Shown piece after piece: positions 15,131 to 23,553 of a DNA stretch of 64,000 nt; the stretch's first letter is position 1; each line of letters starts with the position of its first letter. The stretch is from CAVPXC01 sp963709505 (GTDB taxonomy: Bacteria; Chloroflexota; Anaerolineae; JAAEKA01): assembly GCA_963709505.1 (NCBI GenBank), contig CAVPXC010000002.1, forward strand, positions 1 to 64,000, in the 5' to 3' direction. The position numbers and the translations under genes are program-made. Under the pieces are notes generated by a model that ran no database searches, was not told the origin of the DNA, and worked only from the letters and a program-made list of their open reading frames with translations.

Positions 15131-16649
15131 AATTCCGCGCAGCCAGCCCGTCCAAATACTCCCGCATCAACTCGTTCGAATCCAGTCGCACGATGGGGAT
15201 GCCAAGCTGGCGGCAGGCGTAGGTGATCTCCTGCGACACGTCGCCATCGGTTGCAACGGGGTGGTTGGAGGCGGCCACGCGGAAGAGCAGGTCATGATCG
15301 GTGCCCAAACGCACCATCACGTTGGGCCACATTTGGCCGAAGAAACCCATGACCTTGTCCTTGACCGCGCCTTCGACCGCCACCGATTCGCCGACACCCA
15401 GGTGCATGGCGTATTTGCCCTTGACGCGCCCGAGGCGGGCCGTAGTCACCGGGCCGGCTTTGCCCATGAAACCCACCGCTCCGCCGGTAAAGCCGGCCAC
15501 GTTGGCACTGATGGTGACGTTTGGCAGGGACTTGGCCGGATCGTTGCTCTTGCCGGCCCACCAGACCGACGCTGCGCCGCAATTCGAGATGGCGAAGAAA
15601 TCCTCGCCGATGTATTTCAGGTCGCCGAAAATCGGCCCGACCTCCGGCCGGATCTGCTGCAACAGCACCGAGGTTAGTAAGCCCTTGATGTCGCCCTCGC
15701 AGACTGTGGAGAAGATCGGCTTGGGGCCGAGGTCGTCGGCGCCGAAGGGCAGAAAGGCCGGCAGCGTGCAGCCGACAATGCCGTACTCCACCGACAGGGT
15801 GGGCTGGCAGCGGATCGACACGCCGACGATGTTTTCGCCTTCGAGTTCCTTCAACCGGTCGCGAGCGGCCAGGTAGAAGCCGACCTGCACCTGGAAGTTG
15901 CGCGGTGTGGCGCTGACTTTGTCGTAGAGGATGAGCGTGCCGTGGTCCTGCAACCAGCCAATGAAGTGTTCGATCCGTTCCGGCTGCTCTTTGAGGATAT
16001 GCTCGGCGCGGCGGATCAAAGCGTACTCGTCCTCGTTGAGGATATCGCGGATGATCAGCCGCTTGAGCGCGGGGATATCGTCCTGCAGGTGTTCCATGTG
16101 CAGCGAGTAGGTTCCGCCCCACATCATGATCGAGCTTCTGCGCATGCGGGCCACGGCTGAAGCGCCGCGGATCCAGGGCAGCATCCGCTCCGGGTTGCCG
16201 CGCAGCCGCTCGTGCTGCACCGCGTGCTGGTTGACGCCGGACTCGAGCAAGCTGGCGCCGACCGCGCTGATGCTGACCGTGCCGGGCAGTTTGGGGTCGT
16301 CGACCGTGTAGAGCATCACCGGCAGGTTGGCCTCCCGCACCACGTCGATGACCACCATGGGTGGCGTCCAGAAGTGTGAGCAAAGCACCATGCACTCGGC
16401 GCCATGCGCTTGCAGATAGCGCGAGCAGGCAGCCGCTTCGCTGTAGCGGCGGACGCCGAACCAATCCTCGGGATCCGGCCGCAGATCGACCATCGGATCG
16501 ATCACCTCGCAGCCGTGTTCGGTCAGATACAAAGCCAGCTCGTCGTGCCGTGCGCGCAGATACTTCTCACGCGGCCCGTCGAAAAAGCTATCGCGGCCAT
16601 CGGTAAATGTCACCAGCCCTACTTTGGGACGGATGGGGCTTGACTCCAC
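15129..16649 (-). CDS. L-fucose/L-arabinose isomerase-family protein
   Basis: This 506-aa protein has the FucI/AraA-like fold pattern: KVGLVTFTDGRDSFFDG at the N-terminus, then MVLCSHFWTPP, ISAVGASLLESG and the C-terminal EGAVKDKVMGFFGQMWP and GTDHDLLF. The family interconverts aldoses and ketoses with Mn2+. The GTG start at 16649 is supported by AGGAGA 8 bases upstream. An earlier ATG lies within the heptamer repeat and is unlikely. It sits between two UroD-like genes in the same direction. The substrate is not predictable, and some relatives are uncharacterised. Confidence 0.8.
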   Translation of the reverse strand: MESSPIRPKVGLVTFTDGRDSFFDGPREKYLRARHDELALYLTEHGCEVIDPMVDLRPDPEDWFGVRRYSEAAACSRYLQAHGAECMVLCSHFWTPPMVVIDVVREANLPVMLYTVDDPKLPGTVSISAVGASLLESGVNQHAVQHERLRGNPERMLPWIRGASAVARMRRSSIMMWGGTYSLHMEHLQDDIPALKRLIIRDILNEDEYALIRRAEHILKEQPERIEHFIGWLQDHGTLILYDKVSATPRNFQVQVGFYLAARDRLKELEGENIVGVSIRCQPTLSVEYGIVGCTLPAFLPFGADDLGPKPIFSTVCEGDIKGLLTSVLLQQIRPEVGPIFGDLKYIGEDFFAISNCGAASVWWAGKSNDPAKSLPNVTISANVAGFTGGAVGFMGKAGPVTTARLGRVKGKYAMHLGVGESVAVEGAVKDKVMGFFGQMWPNVMVRLGTDHDLLFRVAASNHPVATDGDVSQEITYACRQLGIPIVRLDSNELMREYLDGLAARN

Positions 16650-16684
16650 GGTTGGTTCTCCTTGCACATGCGGTACAACGCTGA

Positions 16685-16754
16685 GCGATGAGTGATGAAC
16701 GATGAATTCCGGAGTTCGGACTCCGGAATTCATCGTTCATCACTCATCATTCAT
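16685..16754. repeat. Heptamer hairpin GTGATGA / CATTCAT
   Basis: Ten 7-bp units (GCGATGA, GTGATGA, ACGATGA, ATTCCGG, AGTTCGG, ACTCCGG, AATTCAT, CGTTCAT, CACTCAT, CATTCAT) form a near-perfect hairpin. It shares its sequence type with the array at 15047-15130. The stop codon of the downstream UroD-like gene (16751-16753) is inside the last unit. Confidence 0.85.
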
Positions 16755-17878
16755 CGATACTGTCCGTAATCTCGTGCGGTTTCAAACATCGCCAGGATAT
16801 TCTCCGGCTTAACGTCGATCATGCTGTTGCAGGACGAAAGGACGAAGCCGCCGCCGGGGGCGAAAACGTCGATGCGGCGCTTGACCTCTTCGACGACCTG
16901 GTCCACTGAAACGTCGCCTTCGACGCCTTCGACTGTGCCGTGGAAGGTGATCTGCGAGCCGTAGGCGGCTTTGACGCGCTCGCCCTCCATGCCCTTGGCG
17001 GAGGTTTGCACGGGGTTGAGCACGTCGACCCCGACCTCGATCAGGTCGGGGATGACGTTGAAGATCGCGCCGTCGGTGTGGCGGAAGAGGCGGGCGCTGG
17101 GGGCCTTTTCGTGGATCAGGCTGTAAAGCGCCTGCTCGGCCGGTTTGATAAACTGGCGGTACATCTTGGGCGAGATGAGCAGGTTGTTCTGCGCGCCGAT
17201 GTCGTCGCCGATCTCGACCATCTGCACGTACGGCCCGACCGCGTCCAGGAACATCCCGTAGACGCCCTTGTAGATCTCCACCAGGTGGGCGAGGATGGCC
17301 TCGGCCACGAGGGGGCGCTGGACCATATTCATCAGAAACTCGGGCATCTCCATGATTTGGCAGGCCCGATCGAGGAAGCCGTAGGTGATGGGGTTGCGCG
17401 CCACCAGTGCGTAGTCGGTCTCCTCGTACAACCGCCGCGCTTCGTCGGCCAGGCCTTCGGCGGAATAGACGTCTTCGGGCTTGGGCCAGGCGTAGGCATC
17501 CACCTCGGCGACGGTCGTCGCGCCATGGAGCGGGCTGATGTTCACGTGCACCCACAGCCCGGACTGTTGCGAGCCGATGCCCCAGAAATCGACGAAGGTG
17601 CCGTCTTCGAGCACGGTGGTCTTGTTCTTGGGACCCTTCTTAAGGAAAATGCGACGAAAATCGACGCCGAGGATTTCCAAGATGCGTTCGTCGTAGTAAT
17701 TGGCCGTCGTCCCCGATCGCACCGGGGGGATCGGCGCCAGTCCCAGGGCGTCCCGCAGCCGGAAGTACGTTGTGTCCAGCAACATGCTCGCGTTGCCCAT
17801 CAGGTCGACCGGGATCCGATCCGGTTCCTGGTGGTTGAAGGCTGTTAAGACGCGTTCGCGGTGGGTGTAGGTTGGCAT
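16751..17878 (-). CDS. UroD-family protein B (His-Thr-Asp-Gly type)
   Basis: This 375-aa UroD-superfamily protein begins RERVLTAFNHQEPDRIPVD, the usual entry motif. At the position of the MtaA Zn pair it has RHTDGA (His 267, Asp 269). A C-terminal SSCNSMIDVKPENILAM follows. The HxD variant suggests a different metal or substrate site from candidate A. Its stop lies in a heptamer repeat, and 9 bases separate its start from the SDR stop, so the two are probably co-transcribed. A methyltransferase-like role with the corrinoid protein is inferred. Confidence 0.78.
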   Translation of the reverse strand: MPTYTHRERVLTAFNHQEPDRIPVDLMGNASMLLDTTYFRLRDALGLAPIPPVRSGTTANYYDERILEILGVDFRRIFLKKGPKNKTTVLEDGTFVDFWGIGSQQSGLWVHVNISPLHGATTVAEVDAYAWPKPEDVYSAEGLADEARRLYEETDYALVARNPITYGFLDRACQIMEMPEFLMNMVQRPLVAEAILAHLVEIYKGVYGMFLDAVGPYVQMVEIGDDIGAQNNLLISPKMYRQFIKPAEQALYSLIHEKAPSARLFRHTDGAIFNVIPDLIEVGVDVLNPVQTSAKGMEGERVKAAYGSQITFHGTVEGVEGDVSVDQVVEEVKRRIDVFAPGGGFVLSSCNSMIDVKPENILAMFETARDYGQYR

Positions 17879-17887
17879 GGAGTGGTC

Positions 17888-18682
17888 CTACGAAGAAACC
17901 ATCACCCCGCCATCCGGCGCAATGGCCTGGCCGGTGATGAGGCGGGCGCTGTCGGAGACGAGAAACTCGGCGAGGCCGGTGACGTCGTCGATGGTAGTGA
18001 ACTCTTGCATGGGAATTTGCGCGGCGCGGGTGGTCAGGTAAACGTCGACGGAGATGTTACGCTCGGCAGCGGCTTGGCCGGCGTAGTCAAGCTGCATAGG
18101 GGTGAGGGTAACGCCGGGGCAGAGGGCGTTGACGGTGATGCCGTAGAGCGCCAGTTCGAGCGCCAGACAGCGGGTGTACATCAGAATCGCGGCTTTGCTG
18201 ACGCGGTAGGGGATCACGTGGGTACCGGCGCGCACAGCGTTGGTGGAGGCAGTGATCAGGATGCGGCCCTGCCGGCGCTGCATCATCTGGGGCACGACCG
18301 CCCGGCAGGTCAACGCCACGCCTTTGACGTTGACCTCGAGCACCTGATCCCAGTCTTCCGGTGTGATCGAGAGGTACTCAGCCGGTCCGAGCGCGCCGGC
18401 GTTGGCGAAAAGGAAGTCGATAGGCCCTAGCGTGGCCTGCGCGCCGGTCACAGCGGCCTCGATCTCGGCCGGATCGGTGACGTTGACTCGGCAGCTTACG
18501 GCCCGGCCGCCGAACTCAGCGATTTCGGCCGCGATCGCTGCCGCCGAGTTGCCGTCGACATCGGTGACCGCCACCGCCGCGCCGTCGTGCGCCATCTGCC
18601 TGGCCAGGCCGCGGCCAATGCCGCTGCCGGCGCCGGTGACGAATGCAACCTTGCCGCTGAGATCGACGGTGATTTTCGACAT
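17888..18682 (-). CDS. SDR-family NAD(P)-dependent oxidoreductase
   Basis: This 264-aa classical short-chain dehydrogenase has cofactor motif TGAGSGIG (residues 16-23), NAG at about 94-96, and catalytic Ser 146, Tyr 159 and Lys 163 (YRVSK). It most likely oxidises or reduces a sugar or polyol in this cluster. The start is MSKITVDL at 18682; no strong ribosome site is visible. It is the first gene behind a good minus-strand promoter at 18751-18779 and opposite a regulator, so it probably heads the operon running to 13.9 kb. Confidence 0.88.
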   Translation of the reverse strand: MSKITVDLSGKVAFVTGAGSGIGRGLARQMAHDGAAVAVTDVDGNSAAAIAAEIAEFGGRAVSCRVNVTDPAEIEAAVTGAQATLGPIDFLFANAGALGPAEYLSITPEDWDQVLEVNVKGVALTCRAVVPQMMQRRQGRILITASTNAVRAGTHVIPYRVSKAAILMYTRCLALELALYGITVNALCPGVTLTPMQLDYAGQAAAERNISVDVYLTTRAAQIPMQEFTTIDDVTGLAEFLVSDSARLITGQAIAPDGGVMVSS

Positions 18683-18702
18683 GGTGTGTTTGAAATCGGC
18701 AG

Positions 18703-18727
18703 GTAGGGGCAGGTCTTGCACCTGCCC
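18703..18727. repeat. Hairpin of the GTAGGGGC family in the SDR leader
   Basis: GGGCAGGT and ACCTGCCC pair around CTTGC in the untranslated leader of the SDR gene. The sequence resembles the larger palindrome at 23444-23500. Confidence 0.5.
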
Positions 18728-18750
18728 GTGACAGCCGTTCAAGCATTCCT

Positions 18751-18779
18751 ATCGTATCACAGCCATTTTTGATTGTCAA
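18751..18779 (-). promoter_or_regulatory. Sigma70-like promoter of the SDR/UroD operon
   Basis: On the minus strand TTGACA (18774-18779) and TACGAT (18751-18756) are separated by 17 bp. The start codon is about 70 bases downstream. Confidence 0.65.
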
Positions 18780-18822
18780 GAGGCAAATGAGCAAGATCGA
18801 AAAAGTCATTCAAGAATAATGA

Positions 18823-18870
18823 TTGACTTCGTAATACAAATACGATATAATTGGATAAATTATCGAAGTC
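18823..18870 (+). promoter_or_regulatory. Promoter and dyad operator of the hybrid regulator
   Basis: TTGACT (18823-18828) and a perfect TATAAT (18846-18851) have a 17-bp spacer. Arms GACTTCG (18825-18831) and CGAAGTC (18864-18870) bracket the promoter and are a candidate operator for autoregulation. Confidence 0.65.
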
Positions 18871-18893
18871 GAACATACCGAAAGGATGCTCTC

Positions 18894-20604
18894 ATGGCAA
18901 CCGCTGAACGATGGGGGAATATCGTGGCGCTGGTCGGCCAGCGCGGGTTTGTGACGGTTGGCGAGCTCAGCCGGCTATGTGATGTGTCGGAGGTGACGGT
19001 ACGCCGCGACCTGCAGGCGCTGCACGACCAGGGGCGGCTGCAGCGCACCTATGGCGGGGCAGCCGCGCCACAGGCCGGCGCGTCCGACGGTCAGGGTACA
19101 GCAGAGCGGCAGGCCGAGGGCTTCCTGGCCGGCCGTTTTAACGCCTTGATCGCCACACCCGTGTCGCCTACCTTGGAGCGGGTGTTACTGGATCGCGCCG
19201 CCAGCCGGAAGGTGCCGATCATCGCCGAGTTGCTGGGCATGGCCGGCGCGCAAACGGTGGTGGCCGTAGACAACTATCAGGCCGGGCACGATCTCGGACG
19301 CTGGGCCGGAAACTATGCTCGCCAGCACCTCGACGGCAGCGTGACATTGCTGGACCTCACGCACGATCTGAGCAACACGCGTGAGCGCAGCCGCGGCTTC
19401 CTTGCCGGCCTGCGAGAGGTTGTGCCCGACGCCCGCCTGGTCCTCTCGATCGATGCTCAGGCCCGCGCCGAGACCGCGTATCAGCTCACGCTCGACGCGC
19501 TGGCCGTGCATCCGTCGATCAACGTCATCTTCGCCATCAACGACACAACCGCGGCCGGGGCGATGGCGGCCTGTCGAGAGTTGGGCTTGGCGCCGGCCGC
19601 GACCCTGTTGGTGACGTTCGGTCTCGAGGGCGATACGATGAAGGATGCGCTGTTTGCGCAAGGCTACTGCAGGGCCGGCCTGGCGATGTTCCCCGAGATC
19701 GTGGGGCGGGTTTGTGTCGAGGCGGCGATCCAGGCCGTCGCCCGTAGGCCGTTGCTCGCCCATCTGGTCACGCCACACGCCGTCTTGACCGCTGAAAGCC
19801 TCCCGCAGTTCTACGAGCGGGAAGAGGCGATCTGGCGGTTGAACTGGCAGGCGGTGCGGGAACACCTTACAGTTCCGTTACCCATCGACCGCGCTGCTGG
19901 CCGAGCGCGCCATACCTGCGCCACGGTCGATCACGTTTGTCGTGCCTTTCAGCGAGCACGAGTGGTATCGCAGCCTGGTGGCGGCAATGCGCGAGCACAG
20001 CGCGCGGCTGGGTATCGAATTGGAGGTGGTGGATGCGGCGCAGAGCTTGCGCGACGAGGTGGAGTTGCGCAAATGCGCTATCGCCCAGCGCGCCGCGCGG
20101 CTCGTGCAGCCGGGTGATGTACTGATCGTGGACGACGGGCAGGTTACCACGTTTCTGGCGGAGGCGCTGCGTGAGCATGAGGGCATTACGGTGATTACCA
20201 ACTCGGTGGGGGTCTTTGACGTGTTGCGTCACAACCCAAGGATTACCTTGATTTCGACCGGTGGGCTGTTGCGCCCAGGTAAACAGGCGCTCATCGGTCC
20301 GACGGCCGAGGCTGGGCTGGCTGACCTGCGCGCCGACAAGCTCTTTCTGGCCACCACCGGTATCACCCTCGATTTTGGGCTGTCGCACCCCGATCTGGCG
20401 GAAGTGTCGGTCAAACAGGCGATGATCCAAGCCGCGCGAGAGGTCATCCTGCTGGCCGATCACAGCAAATTCGAAGGCGATTTGGTGATGCAGTTGGCGC
20501 CCGTCGACGCGATCGACATACTCGTGACCGACAACGCCCTGCCGGCCAGCGTGCGCCTGGAGCTGTCCACGCGTGGAGTGGAGATTATTCTGGCGGAGAC
20601 GTAA
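18894..20604 (+). CDS. Hybrid regulator: DeoR helix-turn-helix, periplasmic-binding-type sensor and DeoR sugar-phosphate sensor, frameshifted
   Basis: The first frame has a DeoR HTH (FVTVGELSRLCDVSEVTVRR, about residues 18-37). It then has a sugar-sensing PBP-like domain starting at FLAGRFNALIATPVSP and lacking its normal first beta strand. After a one-base shift near 19890 the next frame gives SITFVVPFSEHEWYRSLVAA, which looks like that missing PBP N-terminus. A complete DeoR C-terminal sensor follows (RAARLVQPGDVLIVDDGQ, ITNSVGV, LLRPGKQALIGPTAE, VILLADHSKF). Repaired length is about 570 aa against about 250 for normal DeoR. AAAGGA precedes ATG 18894. It probably controls the divergent SDR operon. 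The lobe order may be permuted, or a recombination product. Confidence 0.7.
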
Positions 20605-20652
20605 CCGTTACCCAAGTCGGTGCCTTCAAAATGCGTTGATGATGCGAAACGC

Positions 20653-20676
20653 GGGTCGAGTAGATTCTGGCGGCGG
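20653..20676. repeat. Half copy of dispersed element family 1
   Basis: GGGTCGAGTAGA then TCTGGCGGCGG matches one end of the family 1 element. Similarity extends upstream (TTGATGATG) to the flank of the 11712 copy. No closing arm was found. Confidence 0.5.
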
Positions 20677-20716
20677 TTTGTGGTGGTTGGCAACACAAAG
20701 CGCTCAGTGGAGGCAT

Positions 20717-21599
20717 TCACAAGCAATGCGAATGCCGGTGGCAGGTCCTTAACCGAAGCCGGAATAAAACAGAGAGCGTGGCCCGTGGCCGGAATCGGCG
20801 GCTCGTCTTGCGCCGCGAACCAAACCAGGTCTTGCCGGCGGGGTCGTACAACTTGTACACCCGTTGATCCAGGTCAACAAGCCGATCCGTGCCGGCATAG
20901 ACCGGCTCATCCGTCTTGTGCTCGTCGAGGTAGGTGGCGACAGTCGGAAATCGGCGTTGTAAATGCGCTGGGCCGGCTCGGCCTGCGCCCAATCGACGAA
21001 ATAAGCAACGCTACTATTGAAGGCATGCCAGACGAGCAGGAGCAACAACAGCACGGCGGCCAAGCGCGACCAAGCCGCACGGCTGCTGCGAAATCCCGCC
21101 ACTTGTGGCTGGCCAGTCCGCGGCTTAAGAAATAGATCGTGCCTGTCGCCAGGGCAATCAACAGGGCCGGCTCCAGGCCCAGCCGTGTCGTAAAGATGAA
21201 CCAGAAGGATCCGGCAAACAGCGCACCTGCGACCAGCGCGCCTGCTCCTGGCATATAACGCAGCGCCAGAACAACGGTCAGGCTCAACGCGGCCATGCCC
21301 CACAGGACGCTGGTAAAGTGCAGGCTCCAGACGAAGTGTCCGCCGGCCAGCTTGAAAATCAGGGCGACCGGATAAATGCCCAACGCCTCGCGGCCGAAGT
21401 TAGCCGGGAAGTAGAGGGGGAATGCCGGATGGCCGCGGCCAATGGACAGCGCGTCCAGGCTGTTGAACGCCTGGTCGTGCTGAAAGCCTGGCGGCACGTC
21501 GTTCAGCCGAAACAGCAGCAAAGCCCAGGCGGCCAACAGAAGCACCAGGACACCGAAACGGAATGCTTTTGAAGGGGGTCTAGAATGGGCATTGATCAT
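20717..21599 (-). pseudogene. Decayed membrane glycosyltransferase (PMT/ArnT-like)
   Basis: The start (MINAHSRPPSKAFRFG at 21599) leads into hydrophobic helices and the motif DVPPGFQHDQAFNSLDAL. This is typical of GT-C dolichyl-phosphate-mannose-type transferases. The frame breaks near 21085 and again near 20950, where VATYLDEHKTDEPVYAGTDR continues. The remaining part is much shorter than the usual 450-600 aa, so this is a broken fragment. An intact member of the same broad class is at 59728-61140. Confidence 0.65.
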
Positions 21600-21618
21600 G
21601 GAATATGGATGAAGGGAC

Positions 21619-22017
21619 TTATCGCAGGTCCTCGTCCACGGCAAGCGTGCTCAGGCCCGCGACGTTTCTGAAATCGTTAGGGTTCAGAGTAACCAGCGTC
21701 AGATTGTTCGAGATCGCCGTGGCTGCTATGATGGCGTCAGGCACGCCAAGAACCCGCCCGGACTTCATGCTCGCAGCAATTAAGTCACCCGCCTTATCGG
21801 CGATCTCTCGATCCAGATCATAGACCGCAAGCCTGGAGAGAAGCTTTTGGGTAGCATACTGTTCATCAGGCTTCATGCCCGCATGAACCTCAAGTCGCGT
21901 GACCGTAGCGATGGACAGTCGTTCTGATTTGCTCAGATTCCGCAAGAAGGTTACCACACGACGCTGCCCACGCAGGTGTCGCAACACCAATCCAGTGTCA
22001 AGCAGATAGCGTGTCAT
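21619..22017 (-). CDS. PIN-domain toxin (VapC-like)
   Basis: This 132-aa PIN-domain protein has acidic residues in the expected places: LLDTGLVLRHL near the N-terminus, TRLEVHAG in the middle and GVPDAIIAATAI later. PIN toxins are Mg2+-dependent RNases. It overlaps the upstream antitoxin gene by 20 bases, the usual toxin-antitoxin arrangement. Start ATG 22017 is set by the conserved LLDTG N-terminus. Confidence 0.88.
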   Translation of the reverse strand: MTRYLLDTGLVLRHLRGQRRVVTFLRNLSKSERLSIATVTRLEVHAGMKPDEQYATQKLLSRLAVYDLDREIADKAGDLIAASMKSGRVLGVPDAIIAATAISNNLTLVTLNPNDFRNVAGLSTLAVDEDLR

Positions 22018-22300
22018 GATCCACGTCTCCAGGCCGGCTCCATGAACTTCGCAATATGTTGAGCCATCCGTCGATCGCTGCGTCGTCCAGCATCTCAGGG
22101 TGATTTTCATCCGACCACGCGCCCGCAGTCTCGTCCAAGGCCAGCTGTTGCCCCTCCAGGGCCAGACGCTCTTCCAGGGCCTCGGCAATAAAGCGGCTGC
22201 GTTGCCGAGTGGGAACGAGCTCATTCAACCGTGTCACTACCGCTTTGGGAAGCGTAATGGTAACCTTTTGTGTGTCCAAATTGGAAGTCTTTATAGTCAT
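21998..22300 (-). CDS. Ribbon-helix-helix antitoxin
   Basis: This 100-aa protein has an N-terminal RHH DNA-binding motif (VTITLPKAVVTRLNELV, then RSRFIAEALEE). Its acidic C-terminal tail should bind the PIN toxin. AGGAGG lies 9 bases before ATG 22300. A palindrome at 22321-22337 just upstream is the likely autoregulatory operator. Confidence 0.85.
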   Translation of the reverse strand: MTIKTSNLDTQKVTITLPKAVVTRLNELVPTRQRSRFIAEALEERLALEGQQLALDETAGAWSDENHPEMLDDAAIDGWLNILRSSWSRPGDVDHDTLSA

Positions 22301-22320
22301 CTTATCCTACCTCCTGCAAG

Positions 22321-22337
22321 TGGTATTCTTTATACCA
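22321..22337. promoter_or_regulatory. Toxin-antitoxin operator palindrome
   Basis: TGGTAT-TCTTT-ATACCA is a perfect 6-bp dyad about 20 bases upstream of the antitoxin start. It overlaps a minus-strand -10-like TATAAAG. Confidence 0.55.
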
Positions 22338-22681
22338 TCTGATAACATTCCCGTCAAGCTACCAGATTGCCATGGACGAGCCACTACGCAATTTCGTTGA
22401 GCCAATTGCATAATCGATCGGATCGAATCTCGATACTGGGTGTTTTGTTATAGTGAAGACATCCAGTCGTTGGGTTGACGTCACAAGGTGCGTTTCCAAC
22501 GGTGCCAGCACAAAGAGCACACACCTAATAGGCACAATGAGTGAATAACAGGCTGTGCCTCTCTTTTTCTACAAAAGGAGGTGAAACCATCGGAAACACC
22601 GTTTACGCGAGTTTGTCGTAATCCTACCTGTGTTTTGATTTTCTCGGCTTCGGCCTACCTTTCATATTAGGAGCATCTTTC
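22338..22681. other. Intergenic region before the membrane protein
   Basis: About 340 bases separate the toxin-antitoxin operator from the next start. A strong Shine-Dalgarno-like AAAAGGAGGTG (22573-22583) is present but has no properly spaced start codon. Nothing else was recognised. Confidence 0.4.
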
Positions 22682-23341
22682 ATGACTACTAACTCGACCC
22701 TTGCTTTACTTTGTGGCGGCCTTATCGCCATGCTGTTCGGACTGGTGCTGGCTTTCAGCGGCTACCGGTTCTTCCTCATCCTGCTGCCCATCTGGGGCTT
22801 CTTCTTTGGCCTGGCGCTGGGCGCGCAGACCTTGCAGGCTCTGTTTGGCACCGGATTCCTGGCTACAGTGACAAGTTGGGTGATTGGCTTTGTCACCGGG
22901 GCGGTGTTTGCTGTCTTGGCATACTTCTTCTACATCGCAGCCGTGGCGATCATCGCCGGCTCGCTTGGCTACGGCCTGACCGTCGCGGTGCTAACGGGGA
23001 TCGGAATGAACATGAACTTCCTCGTGTGGGCGATCGGCATGGTGGCTGCCGTGGCCCTCATCTTTGTGACGCTCAGGTTCAACCTGGCTAAGTGGGTGAT
23101 CATGGTCACAACAGGGCTTGCGGGCGGCGCCATCATCGCCGGCGTCATCGGGTTTATGTTTAGCCCCGCTGCTCGGTTCCTTGAGAACCCGGTGAAGGCT
23201 ATCCTGTCGACCTCTCCACTGTTGGCGATTCTTGGCCTTGTGATCGCAGTCGTAGGGATCGCGGCACAAGTGCGAACGTCTCGTAACTTTGCCATGGAGA
23301 CCTACAACCGGTGGGAAGAACCGGTGCAGCCAGCATCCTAA
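22682..23341 (+). CDS. Polytopic membrane protein (DUF4203-like)
   Basis: This 219-aa protein has about seven hydrophobic helices rich in Gly/Ala, with a short polar C-terminal tail (TYNRWEEPVQPAS). The pattern resembles DUF4203/TMEM198-like proteins of unknown function. TAGGAG lies 8 bases before ATG 22682. It stands alone with its own terminator at 23381-23402. No partner is evident. Confidence 0.7.
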   Translation: MTTNSTLALLCGGLIAMLFGLVLAFSGYRFFLILLPIWGFFFGLALGAQTLQALFGTGFLATVTSWVIGFVTGAVFAVLAYFFYIAAVAIIAGSLGYGLTVAVLTGIGMNMNFLVWAIGMVAAVALIFVTLRFNLAKWVIMVTTGLAGGAIIAGVIGFMFSPAARFLENPVKAILSTSPLLAILGLVIAVVGIAAQVRTSRNFAMETYNRWEEPVQPAS

Positions 23342-23380
23342 CCCACATCGTACGCCTTTCAAGTACGTAGAATGATCAAG

Positions 23381-23417
23381 CCCGGCACTCCCAAGTGCCG
23401 GGGCTCTTTGATTCCTT
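23381..23417 (+). terminator. Rho-independent-type terminator
   Basis: CCCGGCACT pairs with AGTGCCGGG around CCCA and is followed by a T-rich tract (CTCTTTGATTCCTTTCT). It closes the DUF4203-like gene. Confidence 0.75.
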
Positions 23418-23427
23418 TCTAAGTGTC

Positions 23428-23510
23428 CTCTCAATAATCCGGGGTAGGGGCACGGCCTTGCGCCTGCCCTCCGGGGCGACCGCAAGGGCTTGGCCCCTAC
23501 AAATTGAGAA
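23428..23510. repeat. Palindromic element with GTAGGGGC ends
   Basis: GTAGGGGC (23444-23451) and GCCCCTAC (to 23500) enclose inverted inner segments (GGCCTTGCG / CGCAAGGGC). Outer arms TCTCAAT and ATTGAGA extend it. A shorter relative lies at 18703-18727. Confidence 0.6.
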
Positions 23511-23553
23511 GTTACCTTTCTAACTGTAGAACGCGCAGGTGTCAGCGTGAGCG

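Noticed and set aside
13948..17878. UroD-like genes as true HemE (haem synthesis)
   Set aside because: There are five diverged copies, no neighbouring haem genes, and MtaA-type or HxD motifs with a corrinoid partner. This fits the methyltransferase side of the family better.
22573..22670. Strong Shine-Dalgarno followed by a 29-codon GTG frame
   Set aside because: The GTG overlaps the ribosome site with no spacing, and the peptide shows no feature. A leader peptide cannot be supported.
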